A stretch of 36,898 bases of DNA from Crocinitomicaceae bacterium (lineage in GTDB: Bacteria > Bacteroidota > Bacteroidia > Flavobacteriales_D > Crocinitomicaceae): NCBI GenBank assembly GCA_029247685.1, contig JAQWKT010000069.1:1-36898 (forward strand), read 5' to 3'. Every line of letters begins with the position of its first letter. Position 1 is the first letter of the stretch. Below are positions 8,269-16,178 of the stretch, one piece after another. Position numbers and translations under genes: made by a program. The notes under the pieces are model-generated. The model worked only from the letters and a program-made list of their open reading frames with translations. It was not told the origin of the DNA and did not search any database.

Positions 8269-8997
8269 TTGAAACTAGTAATTATAACAGGTGGTAGTAA
8301 AGGACTTGGAAAATCTTTAGTTAAAAGGTTTTGTGAAGGAGAGTATAGTGTTGTTTCTATTTCTCGAACAAAACTTGATTTTTCCCATCGCTTTTTCCTT
8401 TCTCAATTTTTGATAGATATAACTAGCTTTGAAAAAGCAGAGAATGTGTTTAAAAAAATTGCCGATTTAGTATCACAAAGTAATCTAAAACAAATTATAC
8501 TTATTAATAACGCAGGTCGAATCGGAGAGATTAAAAAAGTAGATCATGTTTCTTTTGGTGATATTTCAAAAACCATAGATTTAAATCTATCTGCCCCAAT
8601 AATATTATCGTCTTTGTTTTTGTCAATATTGAAACCTAAGGCGAAAAGCTCAAGAATAATTAATATTTCTTCAGGGGCATCTCAATCGCCCTATTATGGA
8701 TGGGTTGCTTATTGCTGCTCAAAAGCAGGCATTGAGATGCTGACAAAAACCATTTCTATGGAGCAATCCGAGGATGTTTTTTTTAAATCATTGAGCATAA
8801 AACCAGGGGTTGTGGACACGCAAATGCAGGAAAAAATAAGACAAAGTAGTCCACAGGATTTTAAGGAAGTGGATAAGTTTATTCAGTTAAAAAACCAAAG
8901 CCGATTGTATTCTGCCGATTTTTCTGCTGAAAAGGTTTTTAAGATTATTGATGCAGATTCATTTGATTCAGGCGATTCTTTAGATATCCGAAATTAG
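8269..8997 (+). CDS. Short-chain dehydrogenase/reductase (TTG start)
   Basis: A 242-residue classical SDR. The Rossmann motif TGGSKGLG is at residues 7-14, NNAG at 80-83, the catalytic Ser in NISSGAS (about Ser135), and Tyr148/Lys152 form YxxxK (YCCSK). The fold begins right at the first residues (KLVIITGG). The frame is closed by the phoH stop four codons upstream, with no ATG or GTG between, so the TTG at 8269 is the only sensible start. The protein should be a cytoplasmic NAD(P)H-dependent oxidoreductase, and overall it recalls sepiapterin- or benzil-reductase-like SDRs. The substrate cannot be told from sequence. It is likely cotranscribed with the PhoH-like gene (9-base gap) and perhaps with feoB (40-base gap). 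Confidence 0.88.
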   Translation: MKLVIITGGSKGLGKSLVKRFCEGEYSVVSISRTKLDFSHRFFLSQFLIDITSFEKAENVFKKIADLVSQSNLKQIILINNAGRIGEIKKVDHVSFGDISKTIDLNLSAPIILSSLFLSILKPKAKSSRIINISSGASQSPYYGWVAYCCSKAGIEMLTKTISMEQSEDVFFKSLSIKPGVVDTQMQEKIRQSSPQDFKEVDKFIQLKNQSRLYSADFSAEKVFKIIDADSFDSGDSLDIRN

Positions 8998-9037
8998 TTT
9001 CATTATAGGTGGTCTTCTTTTATTATTTTTACATCAA

Positions 9038-10963
9038 ATGAAAATAGCTTTACTTGGAAATCCAAATACTGGAAAGAGTTCAGTCTTTAACATGTTAACA
9101 GGTCTTAGGCAGCATGTAGGCAATTTCCCGGGGATAACGGTTGATAAGAAGTTTTCTAATTTAAAAATAAATGGAAAATCTCACCAATTGATAGATTTTC
9201 CAGGAACAATAAGCATCTATCCAAAGTCTTTTGACGAACAAGTTGTTTACGATGTTTTATTAGACTCTAATAATCCGGATTATCCAGATTTGGTTTTGAT
9301 GGTTTTAGATGCATCAAACATAAGAAAAGGACTTTTGTTTTGTTCCCAAGTGTATGATCTTAAAATCCCAATGGTTTTAATTTTAAACATGAATGATGTT
9401 GCAAAAAAGAAAGGGATATCTGTGGATGCTTCCCTTTTGGAAGAGCAGATGCCTGGAATAAAAGTAGTGTATTCGATAGCAAGAATTGGTTTAGGAAAGG
9501 AAAGGATTTTTGAAGCTATTGATACGCACGATTTAAGTGCTCAATTTAAAGTTGTTCTTTCAGATTATCAACCTGAAATAAAAAATGAAATCGAACAAGA
9601 GGAGGAAGCATTAAATAGACAAGCCTGGGTCAAAAGCTTGCTTCAAAAAGGCTTGGTTAACAAAGAAAAAGAGGCTAATGCTAAACCATCGAGTTTGGAC
9701 AAGGTTTTGGTTCATCCATTTTGGGGATACGTTGTTTTTTTATCGATTCTATTAGCGGTTTTTCAAGCGGTATTTTTTCTTTCTTCTTTTCCAATGGATT
9801 TAATTGATGGAATGGGAACAGAATTATCCGTGTGGATTCAAGGCAATTTTTCAGAAGGCTTGTTAATTGATTTAATTAGTAATGGTATAATACCTGGTAT
9901 AATAGGGGTGGTTATATTTATACCGCAAATTTTTTTACTTTTTTTATTATTGTCTCTTTTGGAGGAGTCTGGGTATTTGGCTCGTTCTGTTTTTATTATG
10001 GATAAGTTAATGCGCCCTTTTGGACTTAATGGAAAAAGTGTTGTTCCTCTTGTCTCAAGTGTTGCTTGCGCTATACCTGGCGTAATGTCTGCAAGATTAA
10101 TTAACAATTGGAAAGAAAGACTAATTACAATTTTTGTCGCTCCATTGATGAGTTGTAGCGCAAGGCTTCCTGTTTATGCACTTCTTATTTCACTTGTCAT
10201 TCCAGAGGTGTATTATTTTGGTTTTTTAAGTTTGCAGGCAATTGTTTTATTCTCGATGTATTTATTGGGCACTTTTGCCGCTTTAATAGTTGCTTTGGTG
10301 ATGAAAGTTTTGGTTAAAAGCAAAGGCAAAGGGTTTTTTATACTTGAACTCCCTGAGTATAAAGCTCCAATACCTAAAAATGTTTTCCTTGTCGTTGCCG
10401 AAAAATTAAAAATTTTTGTATTTGATGCAGGTAAAATTATTTTTTGCATTTCAGTTATTCTTTGGGCACTTGCAACTTTTGGCCCAAATGAAAATTATTT
10501 ACCTGAAAATCTAAAAAACTACTCTTTAAAAGAAGAGTCTTTGTCAGAATCTTCCCAATTAGAAAAATCGTATATAGGCGGGTTAGGAAAAATGATAGAG
10601 CCAGCTATTGCTCCTTTGGGTTATGATTGGAAGATTGGAATATCCATATTAACTTCCTTTGCTGCAAGAGAGGTTTTTGTTGGCTCATTAGCTACCATTT
10701 ATGCAATAGATGATGTTGAAGAAAATGAAAAAAAGTTGTTTGACAAGTTGAAAAGTGAAAAAAGAAAAGATGGAAGCTCTGTTTTTTCTCTTGCGACCGG
10801 GTTGTCATTAATGATTTTCTATGCTTTTTCTATGCAATGTATGTCTACATTAGCTGTTGTTAAAAGAGAAACAGGATCTTGGAAATGGCCTATTTTGCAA
10901 GTTGTTGTTTTTGGTTTTATGGCGTATTTGTCTTCTTTTATTATTTATAATTTATTTATTTAA
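9038..10963 (+). CDS. feoB: Ferrous iron transporter FeoB
   Basis: A 641-residue inner-membrane Fe(II) transporter. The N-terminal G domain carries G1 GNPNTGKSS (residues 7-15), the G2 region VGNFPGITVDKK, G3 DFPG (53-56), G4 NMND (117-120) and a G5-like SIAR. The membrane part has the two Gate regions, visible in GYLARSVFIMD...SVACAIPG and MSCSARLPVYAL...AAREVFVGS, with conserved Cys. It is shorter than the ~770-residue E. coli protein, mainly in loops and the C-terminus. No feoA gene or FeoA domain is seen in the window. I see no convincing Fur box in the 40-base upstream gap. The stop overlaps by one base the start of a tiny gene (TAATG) for a FeoB-associated membrane protein. Confidence 0.96.
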   Translation: MKIALLGNPNTGKSSVFNMLTGLRQHVGNFPGITVDKKFSNLKINGKSHQLIDFPGTISIYPKSFDEQVVYDVLLDSNNPDYPDLVLMVLDASNIRKGLLFCSQVYDLKIPMVLILNMNDVAKKKGISVDASLLEEQMPGIKVVYSIARIGLGKERIFEAIDTHDLSAQFKVVLSDYQPEIKNEIEQEEEALNRQAWVKSLLQKGLVNKEKEANAKPSSLDKVLVHPFWGYVVFLSILLAVFQAVFFLSSFPMDLIDGMGTELSVWIQGNFSEGLLIDLISNGIIPGIIGVVIFIPQIFLLFLLLSLLEESGYLARSVFIMDKLMRPFGLNGKSVVPLVSSVACAIPGVMSARLINNWKERLITIFVAPLMSCSARLPVYALLISLVIPEVYYFGFLSLQAIVLFSMYLLGTFAALIVALVMKVLVKSKGKGFFILELPEYKAPIPKNVFLVVAEKLKIFVFDAGKIIFCISVILWALATFGPNENYLPENLKNYSLKEESLSESSQLEKSYIGGLGKMIEPAIAPLGYDWKIGISILTSFAAREVFVGSLATIYAIDDVEENEKKLFDKLKSEKRKDGSSVFSLATGLSLMIFYAFSMQCMSTLAVVKRETGSWKWPILQVVVFGFMAYLSSFIIYNLFI

Positions 10964-11055
10964 TGGAAAATGTAATAGTCTTATCGATTGTTGTTTTCGC
11001 AGTAATTATGTTGAGTCGAAAACTTTATCAATCCTCTAAAACAAAAAAAAAATAA
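10963..11055 (+). CDS. FeoB-associated small membrane protein, Cys tail out of frame
   Basis: A 30-residue frame whose ATG shares one base with the feoB stop (TAATG). It has an acidic N-terminus (MEN), one hydrophobic segment (VIVLSIVVFAVIML), then a basic tail SRKLYQSSKTKKK and TAA. The shape and position fit the FeoB-associated Cys-rich membrane protein family: one membrane helix, a basic stretch, then Cys residues on the cytoplasmic side. As read, the Cys tail is absent. One frame over, just after a run of ten A (11043-11052), the sequence gives NNCDKCA and a stop (11072-11074), which is the expected kind of tail. So this is either a frameshifted gene, a slippage-dependent gene or a homopolymer error. 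It is too short for routine gene callers. Confidence 0.6.
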   Translation: MENVIVLSIVVFAVIMLSRKLYQSSKTKKK

Positions 11056-11074
11056 TTGCGACAAGTGTGCTTGA
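11043..11074 (+). other. A10 tract followed by the out-of-frame CxxC tail
   Basis: Ten consecutive A (11043-11052) precede TAA in the zero frame. Removing one A would join the upstream membrane helix to AATAATTGCGACAAGTGTGC, read as NNCDKC, then Ala and TGA. The tail has a CxxC pair (codons at 11057 and 11066) typical of metal or redox use. Confidence 0.5.
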
Positions 11075-11142
11075 TTTTCTATGGAAACTGTTAAACCTTT
11101 TTAATTAAGCTAATTAAACGCATTTCATCTAGTATTTCTATG

Positions 11143-11150
11143 TATTTTTG
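11143..11150 (+). promoter_or_regulatory. -7 promoter element upstream of uppS
   Basis: TATTTTTG matches TAnnTTTG exactly, 35 bases before the uppS ATG. No clear TTG -33 element is found 17-23 bases upstream. It would start the uppS-bamA-ompH-ompH-thioredoxin operon. The rest of 11056-11185 is AT-rich without an evident gene or strong hairpin. Confidence 0.42.
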
Positions 11151-11185
11151 CATGCTTAAACACTAATTTATTATTTAGCGCTTAG

Positions 11186-11938
11186 ATGTCAATTTGGTCT
11201 AAAATAAGTAGAGATAAGATTCCTTTACATGTTGCTATTATCATGGATGGTAATGGACGTTGGGCTAAAAAAAGAGGAGAACATCGTCTTTTTGGGCATA
11301 CAAAGGGAGTTGATTCAATCAGAAATGTGTTGAAAGTTGCCACCGAAATAGGGGTGAAGCATCTAACACTTTATGCTTTTTCCACAGAGAACTGGAACAG
11401 GCCAAAAGAAGAAATAGATGGCCTAATGAATTTGTTAGTTCAAGCGATTAGTAATGAAATTGAAGAGATGGATAAAAATGAGGTGAAGCTATCCATGATT
11501 GGAGATGAAATGCGATTGCCCGAAAAATGTAGGCAAAGTCTAAACGAGGCGATTGATAGGACAAAAGAAAACACAAAAATAAATTTAATACTTGCTTTAA
11601 ATTATAGTGCAAGATGGGAAATTTTACATGCTGCAAAACAAATGGCAATAATGGCCGTTAATGATAAAAATAAAGTTCAGCAATTTACGAATGAAGATTT
11701 TGATAATTTATTAACAACTAAAGATGTTCCTCATCCAGAGTTATTAATTAGAACAAGTGGAGAGAAAAGGATTAGTAATTTTTTATTATGGCAGTTAGCG
11801 TATTCTGAATTTTATTTTACAGATGTTTTATGGCCTGATTTCGGTGCGGATAATTTTATTAAAGCGATCGCTTCTTATCAGTCAAGAGAAAGGCGATTTG
11901 GAATGGTTTCAGAACAAATTAATACAACTAATGAATAA
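11186..11938 (+). CDS. uppS: Isoprenyl transferase / undecaprenyl pyrophosphate synthase
   Basis: A 250-residue cis-prenyltransferase. The pyrophosphate-binding motif HVAIIMDGNGRWA contains the catalytic Asp21. TLYAFSTENWNRP and the C-terminal signature RTSGEKRISNFLLWQLAYSE are both present. The enzyme extends farnesyl pyrophosphate with isopentenyl units to make the C55 lipid carrier used for peptidoglycan and surface polysaccharides. Length is normal. The bamA start codon lies inside the last codons of this gene (8-base overlap at 11931-11938), so the two are translationally coupled. It is the first gene of the envelope operon. Confidence 0.97.
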   Translation: MSIWSKISRDKIPLHVAIIMDGNGRWAKKRGEHRLFGHTKGVDSIRNVLKVATEIGVKHLTLYAFSTENWNRPKEEIDGLMNLLVQAISNEIEEMDKNEVKLSMIGDEMRLPEKCRQSLNEAIDRTKENTKINLILALNYSARWEILHAAKQMAIMAVNDKNKVQQFTNEDFDNLLTTKDVPHPELLIRTSGEKRISNFLLWQLAYSEFYFTDVLWPDFGADNFIKAIASYQSRERRFGMVSEQINTTNE

Positions 11939-14498
11939 AGGGATTTTTTTATTCTTCATGGTTTTTGCATTTAATTTCTTTTCTCAGGAAAAAGAGGGAG
12001 AGTCTATTAAAATAGGAGATTTTTCAATTGACTATTTAAAACCCCAGAAATATGAAATAGGGCCAATTAGAGTAGAGGGAGCGGATAACTATGACCATCA
12101 AGCAATTAAGCTTATTGCTGGATTAAGACAGGGAGATGAAGTAACAATTCCTGGAGATAAAATATCCAATTCAATTAAAGATTTATGGGAAGAAGGAATT
12201 TTTTCAAATATTGAAATTAGTGTTGAAAAAGAAATAGCTGGAGTGTTATATTTGGTTATTAAAGTAGCACCAAGGCCAAAACTTTCTAGATTTAAATTCA
12301 ATGGGATAAACCGAAGAAATGCAGATAAAATAAGAGAGGAAATAGCGCTATATTCTGGAAAAACAATTACGGAAAACCTTGTTTTTCAAACCAAAAACAA
12401 AATTAAAGGATACTTTAGAGAAAAGGGGTACTACGGCGTTAAGGTTAACATAGATAGGATGTCCGACACCTTGGTAAACTCTTCTGAGATTTTTGTGATT
12501 AATATTACTAAGGGCCACAAAATAAAAATCAAAGACATTCAAATAACCGGCAACAAAGAAGTTCCTTTATGGAAACTAAAACTGGCCATGAAGGACACAA
12601 AAAAGAAGCGTTTTTGGAGATTTTGGAAGAACTCAAAGTTTGCAGAATCAACCTACAAAAAAGACAAGGAGTTATTGCTTGAAAAGTTTAATGCTGTCGG
12701 GTTAAGAGATGCAGAGATTGTGTTTGACACCGTGTATAAATACGATGAGAAACATCTAGTAATTAAAATAGAAATTGATGAAGGTCAAAAATACAGATTT
12801 GGAAATTTTGAATGGATTGGAAATACAAAGTATAGATCGACATATTTAGACACTATTTTAGGAATAAAAAATGGAGACTTGTATAATAAGTCTCTTTTGG
12901 AACAACGACTTTTAGGAAGTCCTGATGGAAGAGATATTACTGCCTTATATATGGATAGAGGATATTTGTTTTTTCAAATTATTCCGGTAGAGATAAACGT
13001 GACCAATGACAATAAGATTAATTACCAAGTACGAATTATAGAAGGAAAAGAAGCGCGAGTAAAAAATGTAACTATAAAAGGGAATACAAAAACAAGTGAT
13101 CATGTTATTCTTAGAGAAATAAGAACAAAACCAGGAGACTTATTTAGCAAGGGAGATATAATGAGAACCCAAAGAGAACTTGCTCAATTAGGTTTTTTTA
13201 ATGAACAAGCGTTTCAGGTTAACCCCTTGCCAAATCCCCAAGATGGAACCGTAGATATTGAATATGTGGTAGAAGAAAAATCTTCAGATCAAATTGAATT
13301 GTCTGGTGGATATGGTGGAGCAGGACCAACTTCATCTGGTAGAATTATAGGTACTTTAGGTCTCACATTTAATAATTTCTCCACTAAAAAGTTCTTTAAA
13401 AAAGGAGCATGGACCCCATTGCCTGGAGGGGATGGGCAGCGGCTTTCTATTAGGGCCCAATCCAATGGAAGGTTTTATCAAGGGTATAATTTTTCTTTCA
13501 CAGAGCCTTGGCTAGGGGGGAAAAAACCAAATGCATTGTCATTCTGGTTAAACCATACTGCTTTATCTTCTAATGGGCTTATCAGAACAAACCCTGATTA
13601 TACTGGTCTTTCGATAACAGGTGCTGGAGTTGGTCTTCAAAGAAGAAAAAAATGGCCCGATGATTATTTCACCGCATCTTATAACCTTAGTTATCAATAT
13701 TATGATGTGGTAGACGACTTTAGATTCCCTCTTTTTCCTAAGGGGTATGCAAATGACATAGCCTTTCAATATGTTTTACAAAGAAGCTCTGTAAGTGCTC
13801 CAATATATCCACAAAGCGGATCGAATTTCACCTTCACCGCAAAAGCAACACTTCCTTATTCCTTGTTAGAAGGGGTTTCTGATTATTCTCAAGCTTCTGT
13901 TCAGGATCGATATAAGTATTTGGAGTATTATCGATTTAAGTTTACGGGAGAATGGTACTTGCCTTTAACCTCTAATAAAAAGTTGGTGTTAATGCCTCGT
14001 TTTGGATTTGGATATATTGGTGCGTATAACTCTTCCAAGGGAATTACTCCATTTGATCGTTACTCTATGGGTGGAAGTGGATTAACCGGAGTTAATCAGC
14101 TTGGCGGTCGAGAAATAATAGCTTTAAGGGGATATGAAGATCAACAGATTTCTTCTGTAGAAGGGGATCCAATAATTGCTAAATACACCTTGGAGTTGAG
14201 ATATCCTATATCTTTAAACCCATCTGCTACGTTTTATGCGCTTGCTTTTATGGAAGCGGGTAATACCTATCCAAATTTTTCAAATTTTAACCCTTTTAAT
14301 GTAAAGAAAACTGCTGGTTTAGGGATTCGTGTTTTCCTTCCAATGTTCGGAATGCTTGGTTTAGACTACGGTTTTGGATTTGACAAACTTGATTATTGGG
14401 CCGATGGATTTGGCTCAGGGTCAGACTTGTCGATTGACCAAAAGGGCTTTTATCCAAAATTAACATTCACAATTGGTATGAATCTTGGAGAATTATAA
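11931..14498 (+). CDS. bamA: Outer membrane protein assembly factor BamA
   Basis: An 855-residue Omp85 protein. ATG at 11931 gives a signal peptide (NKGIFLFFMVFAFNFFSQ); the frame is open further upstream inside uppS, but that extension has no signal peptide and is rejected. Periplasmic POTRA repeats occupy about residues 35-430 (IGPIRVEGADNYD, RFKFNGINRRNADKI, IKIKDIQITGNKEV, ARVKNVTIKGNTKTSDHVI). The C-terminal beta-barrel has the conserved LRGYED (VRGF/Y loop) and ends TFTIGMNLGEL rather than with the usual terminal aromatic residue. BamA inserts beta-barrel proteins into the outer membrane. Two Skp/OmpH chaperone genes follow at once, which supports the assignment. Confidence 0.97.
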   Translation: MNKGIFLFFMVFAFNFFSQEKEGESIKIGDFSIDYLKPQKYEIGPIRVEGADNYDHQAIKLIAGLRQGDEVTIPGDKISNSIKDLWEEGIFSNIEISVEKEIAGVLYLVIKVAPRPKLSRFKFNGINRRNADKIREEIALYSGKTITENLVFQTKNKIKGYFREKGYYGVKVNIDRMSDTLVNSSEIFVINITKGHKIKIKDIQITGNKEVPLWKLKLAMKDTKKKRFWRFWKNSKFAESTYKKDKELLLEKFNAVGLRDAEIVFDTVYKYDEKHLVIKIEIDEGQKYRFGNFEWIGNTKYRSTYLDTILGIKNGDLYNKSLLEQRLLGSPDGRDITALYMDRGYLFFQIIPVEINVTNDNKINYQVRIIEGKEARVKNVTIKGNTKTSDHVILREIRTKPGDLFSKGDIMRTQRELAQLGFFNEQAFQVNPLPNPQDGTVDIEYVVEEKSSDQIELSGGYGGAGPTSSGRIIGTLGLTFNNFSTKKFFKKGAWTPLPGGDGQRLSIRAQSNGRFYQGYNFSFTEPWLGGKKPNALSFWLNHTALSSNGLIRTNPDYTGLSITGAGVGLQRRKKWPDDYFTASYNLSYQYYDVVDDFRFPLFPKGYANDIAFQYVLQRSSVSAPIYPQSGSNFTFTAKATLPYSLLEGVSDYSQASVQDRYKYLEYYRFKFTGEWYLPLTSNKKLVLMPRFGFGYIGAYNSSKGITPFDRYSMGGSGLTGVNQLGGREIIALRGYEDQQISSVEGDPIIAKYTLELRYPISLNPSATFYALAFMEAGNTYPNFSNFNPFNVKKTAGLGIRVFLPMFGMLGLDYGFGFDKLDYWADGFGSGSDLSIDQKGFYPKLTFTIGMNLGEL

Positions 14499-14536
14499 TT
14501 ATGGCAAATAAATTACTTATATTCACGCGCTCATAG

Positions 14537-15055
14537 ATGAAAAACTTTTTTTTAGCGATATTATTATTGTTTTTTGGCACAGGTTTTGCCTCTGCACAGA
14601 AGTATGGGTATATTGATTCTGATTACATTTTAAATCTGATGCCAGAATATACACTTGCTAAAGATAAATTAGATAAACTTGCCAAAAGATGGACAAAGGA
14701 AATAGAAGAAACATATGTCGCCATTAACAGCAAAAAAGACAATTTTAATCGAGAAGAAGTTTTATTGCCAGAAGAAGAAAAATTGAAAAGAAAAGAAGAG
14801 ATTGACAAATTGGAAATAGAAGCAAGACAAGTGCAAACGATGCGTTTTGGAGTTAGTGGCGATTACTTTCAAAAAAGAAAAGAGTTAATCAAACCCATTC
14901 AGGACCAAGTTTTTGAAGCATTGAAAACCGTGGCAAGTAAGAAAAAATATAGTTTTGTTTTTGATAAGGCAAATCAAAGTAACTTGGTTTTTGCCGACAG
15001 CAAATACGACTTGACAAAATATGTTTTAAAAGAATTAGGAATAAAAATTAAATAA
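14537..15055 (+). CDS. OmpH/Skp family periplasmic chaperone, copy 1
   Basis: A 172-residue protein with a signal peptide (KNFFLAILLLFFGTGFASAQ). It starts KYGYIDSDYILNLMPEY, the typical first strand of OmpH proteins (K-x-G-Y-I-[DN]). A long charged alpha-helical stretch (about residues 50-130, with EEEKLKRKEEIDKLEIEA) forms the tentacles, and the chain returns to the strand YSFVFDKANQSNLVFADSKYDLT. Skp-like trimers hold unfolded outer-membrane proteins for BamA. It lies 38 bases after bamA and 8 bases before a second, diverged copy. A tiny 11-codon frame fills the gap to bamA exactly and ends at this ATG. Confidence 0.93.
   Translation: MKNFFLAILLLFFGTGFASAQKYGYIDSDYILNLMPEYTLAKDKLDKLAKRWTKEIEETYVAINSKKDNFNREEVLLPEEEKLKRKEEIDKLEIEARQVQTMRFGVSGDYFQKRKELIKPIQDQVFEALKTVASKKKYSFVFDKANQSNLVFADSKYDLTKYVLKELGIKIK
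14575..14589 (+). promoter_or_regulatory. Sigma-54-like -24/-12 site inside ompH copy 1
   Basis: TGGCAC (14575-14580), five bases, then TTGC (14586-14589) matches the sigma-54 core consensus TGGCAC-N5-TTGC at all ten fixed positions, with GG and GC ten bases apart. It lies in the signal-peptide codons of ompH copy 1. It could start transcription of the downstream copy, or it could be a chance match. No activator site was identified. Confidence 0.22.
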
Positions 15056-15063
15056 ATATAAAA

Positions 15064-15576
15064 ATGAAAAAAACCATTAACCTTTTATTATTACTAGTGA
15101 TGTTTAGCCCAAGTGTTTTTGGGCAAATGAAGATTGGGCATGTAAATTCTCAAAAATTATTAGACACCTTACCTTCCAGAAAACAAGCCATGCTTGAGCT
15201 TAAAAAGTTTGAAAATGAAGGAGTCGCAGAACTTACTGAACTTAAAGCAGATTTGGAAAAGGCTTATAAAAGATACGAGCAAAACGAAAAATCTTGGTCT
15301 CCTGTAATTTTAGAAATAGAGCAGAAAAAGATCATGGAAAAAGAACAAAGAATGCAGTCTAGACAAGCATCTTTACAAAAAGAAATGCAGGTTTATGGAC
15401 AAGAGTTAAATGCGCCTATTCTTGAAAGAATTCAGAAATCGGTTCAAATGGTTGCAGAACGAAAAAAACTAAGTTATGTGATTGATGAGTCAGTTACATT
15501 GTACTTTAAAGGTGGCACCGATATCACCAAAGAAGTTTTGGCAGAGTTATTGAGGCTAGATGCTGCAGAAAAATAA
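15064..15576 (+). CDS. OmpH/Skp family periplasmic chaperone, copy 2
   Basis: A 170-residue paralogue of the preceding gene. The signal peptide is KKTINLLLLLVMFSPSVFGQ. The first strand is MKIGHVNSQKLLDTLP, a long charged helix pair follows (AELTELKADLEKAYKRYEQN, KEQRMQSRQASLQKEM), and the closing strand is LSYVIDESVTLYFKGGTDIT. The two copies share architecture but little sequence identity, so the duplication is old. A tandem pair of OmpH genes after bamA is common in Bacteroidota. Likely role is as for copy 1: periplasmic holdase for outer-membrane proteins. A gap of 18 bases separates it from the thioredoxin-fold gene. Confidence 0.93.
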   Translation: MKKTINLLLLLVMFSPSVFGQMKIGHVNSQKLLDTLPSRKQAMLELKKFENEGVAELTELKADLEKAYKRYEQNEKSWSPVILEIEQKKIMEKEQRMQSRQASLQKEMQVYGQELNAPILERIQKSVQMVAERKKLSYVIDESVTLYFKGGTDITKEVLAELLRLDAAEK

Positions 15577-15594
15577 TTTTATAAACTAAACCTC

Positions 15595-16077
15595 ATGAAA
15601 AACTCCATTACATTATTTTTAGGATTGGCTTTTTTTGTTGTTTCGCTTTCTTGCGAAGCACAAACAAAGAGCGAGAATTTAGAATGGCATACCGATATGG
15701 ATGAAGCCATTAAGATTTCTCATAAAAAAAATAAACCCCTAATGTTGTTTTTTACGGGTAGTGATTGGTGTGGATGGTGTATTAGATTACAAAAAGAGGT
15801 GTTTTTTAAGCCAGAATTTGAAGCTTGGGCAAAGAAAAATGTAGTTCTTGTGGAGCTAGATTTTCCTAGAAGAAAGAAGTTGTCGGAAAAACTTCGCCAA
15901 CAAAATGCCAGTTTGCAACAAACATTTCAAGTTCAAGGGTATCCAACCATATATTTTGTAGAGGCAGAAAAAACTGGAGAGGGAAGAGTAAACCTAAACT
16001 CATTAGGGAAAGCAGGCTACATGAAAGGGGGACCGTCAGTTTGGATTGCAAATGCAAATACCTTTCTAAAAAAGTAG
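15595..16077 (+). CDS. Thioredoxin-fold protein with CGWC active site, exported
   Basis: A 160-residue protein. The N-terminal hydrophobic segment ends VVSLSCEAQ, so it is either a lipoprotein anchored at Cys20 or a cleaved periplasmic protein. The thioredoxin fold has the redox motif CGWC at residues 59-62 (TGSDWCGWCIRLQ) and the cis-Pro loop QGYPTIYFVE. WHTDMDEAIKISHKKNKPLML is typical of thioredoxin_7/DsbD-gamma-like domains. It probably acts as a thiol-disulfide oxidoreductase in the periplasm. As the last gene after bamA and ompH, it may help fold envelope proteins, although that link is inferred only from position. A strong terminator follows. Confidence 0.9.
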   Translation: MKNSITLFLGLAFFVVSLSCEAQTKSENLEWHTDMDEAIKISHKKNKPLMLFFTGSDWCGWCIRLQKEVFFKPEFEAWAKKNVVLVELDFPRRKKLSEKLRQQNASLQQTFQVQGYPTIYFVEAEKTGEGRVNLNSLGKAGYMKGGPSVWIANANTFLKK

Positions 16078-16100
16078 TTATTGTTACACATAACGAATTT

Positions 16101-16130
16101 AAAAGAGGGTCATCTGACCCTCTTTTTTTT
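16101..16130 (+). terminator. Rho-independent terminator after the envelope operon
   Basis: The stem pairs AAAAGAGGGTC (16101-16111) with GACCCTCTTTT (16116-16126) around a 4-base loop. The T run is eight long (16123-16130). It separates the envelope operon from the secreted-protein genes that follow. Confidence 0.92.
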
Positions 16131-16178
16131 GCTTTGATTTAGCCTTACAAATAAATAATAATTAATTTAAGGAAAATT

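Noticed and set aside
11056-11185. Search for a tRNA, riboswitch or small RNA in the feoB-uppS gap
   Set aside because: No cloverleaf, conserved riboswitch core or strong hairpin was seen; only the -7 promoter element stands out.
11823-11930. In-frame upstream extension of bamA within uppS
   Set aside because: The extension lies inside uppS and has no export signal. The ATG at 11931 gives a normal signal peptide.
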